64,000 nucleotides of DNA from Pigmentiphaga humi. Its GTDB lineage: Bacteria; Pseudomonadota; Gammaproteobacteria; Burkholderiales; Burkholderiaceae_B. Positions 62,840 to 64,000 of the stretch are shown here, piece by piece. The notes beneath the pieces were generated by a model, which was not told the origin of the DNA, ran no database searches, and saw nothing but the letters and a program-made list of their open reading frames with translations. Location: contig NZ_UWPJ01000015.1 in assembly GCF_900606115.1 (NCBI RefSeq), positions 148,046 through 212,045 on the forward strand, in the 5' to 3' direction. Position 1 is the first letter of the stretch. Each line of letters begins with the position of its first letter. The position numbers and the translations under genes were made by a program.

Positions 62840-63850
62840 ATGCCTCAACGCACATCCCGACACTTCCACCCGAGCCGCCGCACGGCGCTGGGCCTGGCCC
62901 TGGCCGCGCTGGCAATCACCGGCTCGCAAGGCGCATACGCCCAGGATGCCGCGAACTTCCCGAACAAGCCCATCAAGATCGTCTCGCCCCACGGCCCCGG
63001 TGGGCTGGGCGACACCTTCGCCCGCTATATCGGCCAGCAGCTTTCGGCCGCCGTCGGCCAGCCGGTGATCGTCGAGAACCGTCCCGGCGCCAGCCAGACC
63101 ATTGCGGCCGAGAGCGTGGCCAAGTCAGCGCCGGATGGCTACACGCTGCTCATCGCCACCCAGAGCGCCATGGTGTTCAACCCGGTGCTGCGCAAGAAAT
63201 TGCCCTACGACCCGCTGAATGATTTCACCCCGATCACGATGCTGTTCGACACGCCCACCTACCTGGTCGTGAACAAGGACGTGCCGGTGAAGACGGTGGC
63301 CGAGCTGATCAAGCTGGCCAAGGCCTCGCCCGGAAAGCTGACCTACGCCTCGCTGGGCCCGGGCAGTTCGCACCACCTGCTGAGCGAAATGTTCAAGAAG
63401 CAGGCCGGCGTGGACATCCTGCACATCCCCTACAAGAGCAGCGCGGGCGCCAGCACCGACCTCATCGCCGGACAGGTGAACATGATGTTCGAAGGCGGCG
63501 CCTCTTCCCTGCCCCACGTCAAGGCGGGCAAGCTGACGGCACTGGCATCCTCCGGCGAAAAGCGCACCGAAATCATGCCGGACCTGCCCACGGTGAGCGA
63601 AACGCTGCCTGGTTTCGCCGCCAACGTCTGGTTCGGACTGTCCGGCCCGGCCGGCATGCCCGACGCCATCGCCGACAAGCTCAACCGCGAAGTCGTGAAG
63701 ATCCTCAAGGAAAAGGCCACCCACGACAAATTCGTGGATCTCGGCGTGGAATTGCTGCCGACCACGAGGAAGGAAATGGCCGAGCGCATCGCCAAGGAAA
63801 TCCCTCACTACCGTACGGTGGCGCAGGACGCAGGCATCCAGCCCGAGTAA
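62840..63850 (+). CDS. Tripartite tricarboxylate (Bug/TctC) substrate-binding protein (copy 2)
   Basis: A 336-residue periplasmic Bug protein. The signal peptide is long and has a twin-arginine-like RRTALGLALAALAITG before AYAQ, so either Sec or Tat export is possible. The family body FPNKPIKIVSPHGPGGLGDTFAR, SVAKSAPDGYTLLIATQSAMV and LHIPYKSSAGASTDLIAGQV is complete. AGGAGA precedes the ATG. It probably delivers or senses the carboxylate handled by UbiD copy 2. Confidence 0.9.
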   Translation: MPQRTSRHFHPSRRTALGLALAALAITGSQGAYAQDAANFPNKPIKIVSPHGPGGLGDTFARYIGQQLSAAVGQPVIVENRPGASQTIAAESVAKSAPDGYTLLIATQSAMVFNPVLRKKLPYDPLNDFTPITMLFDTPTYLVVNKDVPVKTVAELIKLAKASPGKLTYASLGPGSSHHLLSEMFKKQAGVDILHIPYKSSAGASTDLIAGQVNMMFEGGASSLPHVKAGKLTALASSGEKRTEIMPDLPTVSETLPGFAANVWFGLSGPAGMPDAIADKLNREVVKILKEKATHDKFVDLGVELLPTTRKEMAERIAKEIPHYRTVAQDAGIQPE

Positions 63851-63863
63851 TCGACGAAGCCAG

Positions 63864-63879
63864 GGCCGGATTATCGGCC
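63864..63879 (+). terminator. Weak hairpin after Bug copy 2
   Basis: GGCCG (63864-63868) and CGGCC (63875-63879) around GATTAT, 13 bp after the stop. No T-run on the plus strand, so it is only a possible terminator. Confidence 0.3.
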
Positions 63880-63902
63880 TATACAAAAAATGCGCCCCCT
63901 GG

Positions 63903-64000
63903 TGAACTGACCCCAAGAAGTTGGACAGTTAAAAGCTAAGCGGCGAAGGCCTGAGTTCGGTACTGCACCGGGCTCAGGCCTTTTAGCTTGAGCTTGATGC
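63903..64000 (-). mobile_element. IS3-family insertion sequence (one end, runs off the window)
   Basis: An IS end beginning TGAACTGACCCCAAGAAG, typical of IS3/IS150-group inverted ends, encloses the 3' end of a transposase on the minus strand. It lies 52 bp past the second Bug gene; the rest of the element is outside the window. Confidence 0.8.
63936..64000 (-). CDS. IS3-family transposase OrfB, C-terminal fragment
   Basis: Read on the minus strand the visible end is IKLKLKGLSPVQYRTQAFAA followed by TAG at 63938-63936. The block LKGLSPVQYRT is the well-known C-terminus of IS150/IS407-type OrfB integrases. Only 20-odd codons are in the window. Confidence 0.8.
   Translation of the reverse strand, partial: IKLKLKGLSPVQYRTQAFAA

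Overview
The window is GC-rich (roughly two thirds G+C), densely packed chromosomal DNA of a betaproteobacterium, best matched to the Alcaligenaceae (Bordetella/Achromobacter group). Pointers are the two tripartite-tricarboxylate (Bug) binding proteins paired with UbiD decarboxylases, hisZ-purA linkage, the rpsF-priB-rpsR-rplI-dnaB order, a ZIP transporter laid out like the known B. bronchiseptica protein, and numerous short intergenic GC-palindrome repeats. No replicon origin, prophage or CRISPR array is visible.

Layout. 1-1.2 kb: end-truncated MFS exporter (-). 1.3-3.6 kb: a tyrosine recombinase (-) divergent from a KfrA-like coiled-coil DNA-binding protein (+), around an AT-rich spacer with a near-perfect 14-bp inverted repeat. 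3.6-8.4 kb: cyoABCD plus a SURF1 gene (bo3-type quinol oxidase, -). 8.7-13.7 kb (+): an MHS-type transporter, two small uncharacterised genes, then a UbiD decarboxylase and Bug binding protein behind a good sigma70 promoter with tandem palindromes. 13.8-15.2 kb: sugar/acid MFS transporter (-). 15.4-29.1 kb (-): mltG-tmk-holB-tatD-ankyrin gene-recC-recB-recD, mostly translationally coupled. 29.1-31.3 kb (+): ygfZ, a DUF4936 gene and a TANGO2/NRDE gene. 31.3-35.2 kb (-): alpha/beta hydrolase, PaaI thioesterase, Dabb protein, DoxX protein, PiT phosphate transporter and its DUF47 partner. 35.5-38.7 kb (-): rpsF-priB-rpsR-rplI and dnaB, with an S6:S18-type leader RNA and a strong terminator. 38.9-41.6 kb: asparaginase (-), then lexA-imuA (+) behind a textbook SOS box. 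41.7-45.2 kb (-): rlmB and rnr. 45.35-45.6 kb (+): two tRNA-Leu(CAG). 45.7-47.8 kb (-): a Fur-box operon of orfX-like gene, Mn-type sodA and a ZIP metal importer. 47.8-57.6 kb (-): UspA, acetate kinase, a MaoC-phosphotransacetylase fusion and a complete ABC/HlyD/outer-membrane export system including rbbA. 57.7-60.8 kb (-): hisZ-purA-phosphoribosyltransferase. 61.2-63.9 kb (+): second UbiD-Bug pair, ending against an IS3-family element that runs off the window.

How the parts work together. The conserved blocks serve DNA repair (RecBCD, LexA-ImuA), replication and translation (DnaB, PriB, HolB, S6/S18/L9, RNase R, RlmB) and respiration (bo3 oxidase with SURF1). The Fur-linked sodA-ZIP operon looks like an iron-starvation switch to manganese. 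The Usp-AckA-Pta-exporter block looks like an energy/low-oxygen adaptation unit. The two UbiD-Bug pairs suggest uptake sensing and decarboxylation of aromatic or unsaturated acids.

The features most worth following up are a three-way-junction RNA followed by an intrinsic terminator just upstream of hisZ, the recombinase/KfrA pair, two in-frame copies of an intergenic repeat forming the RNase R tail, and a repeat fragment forming the start of RecB.
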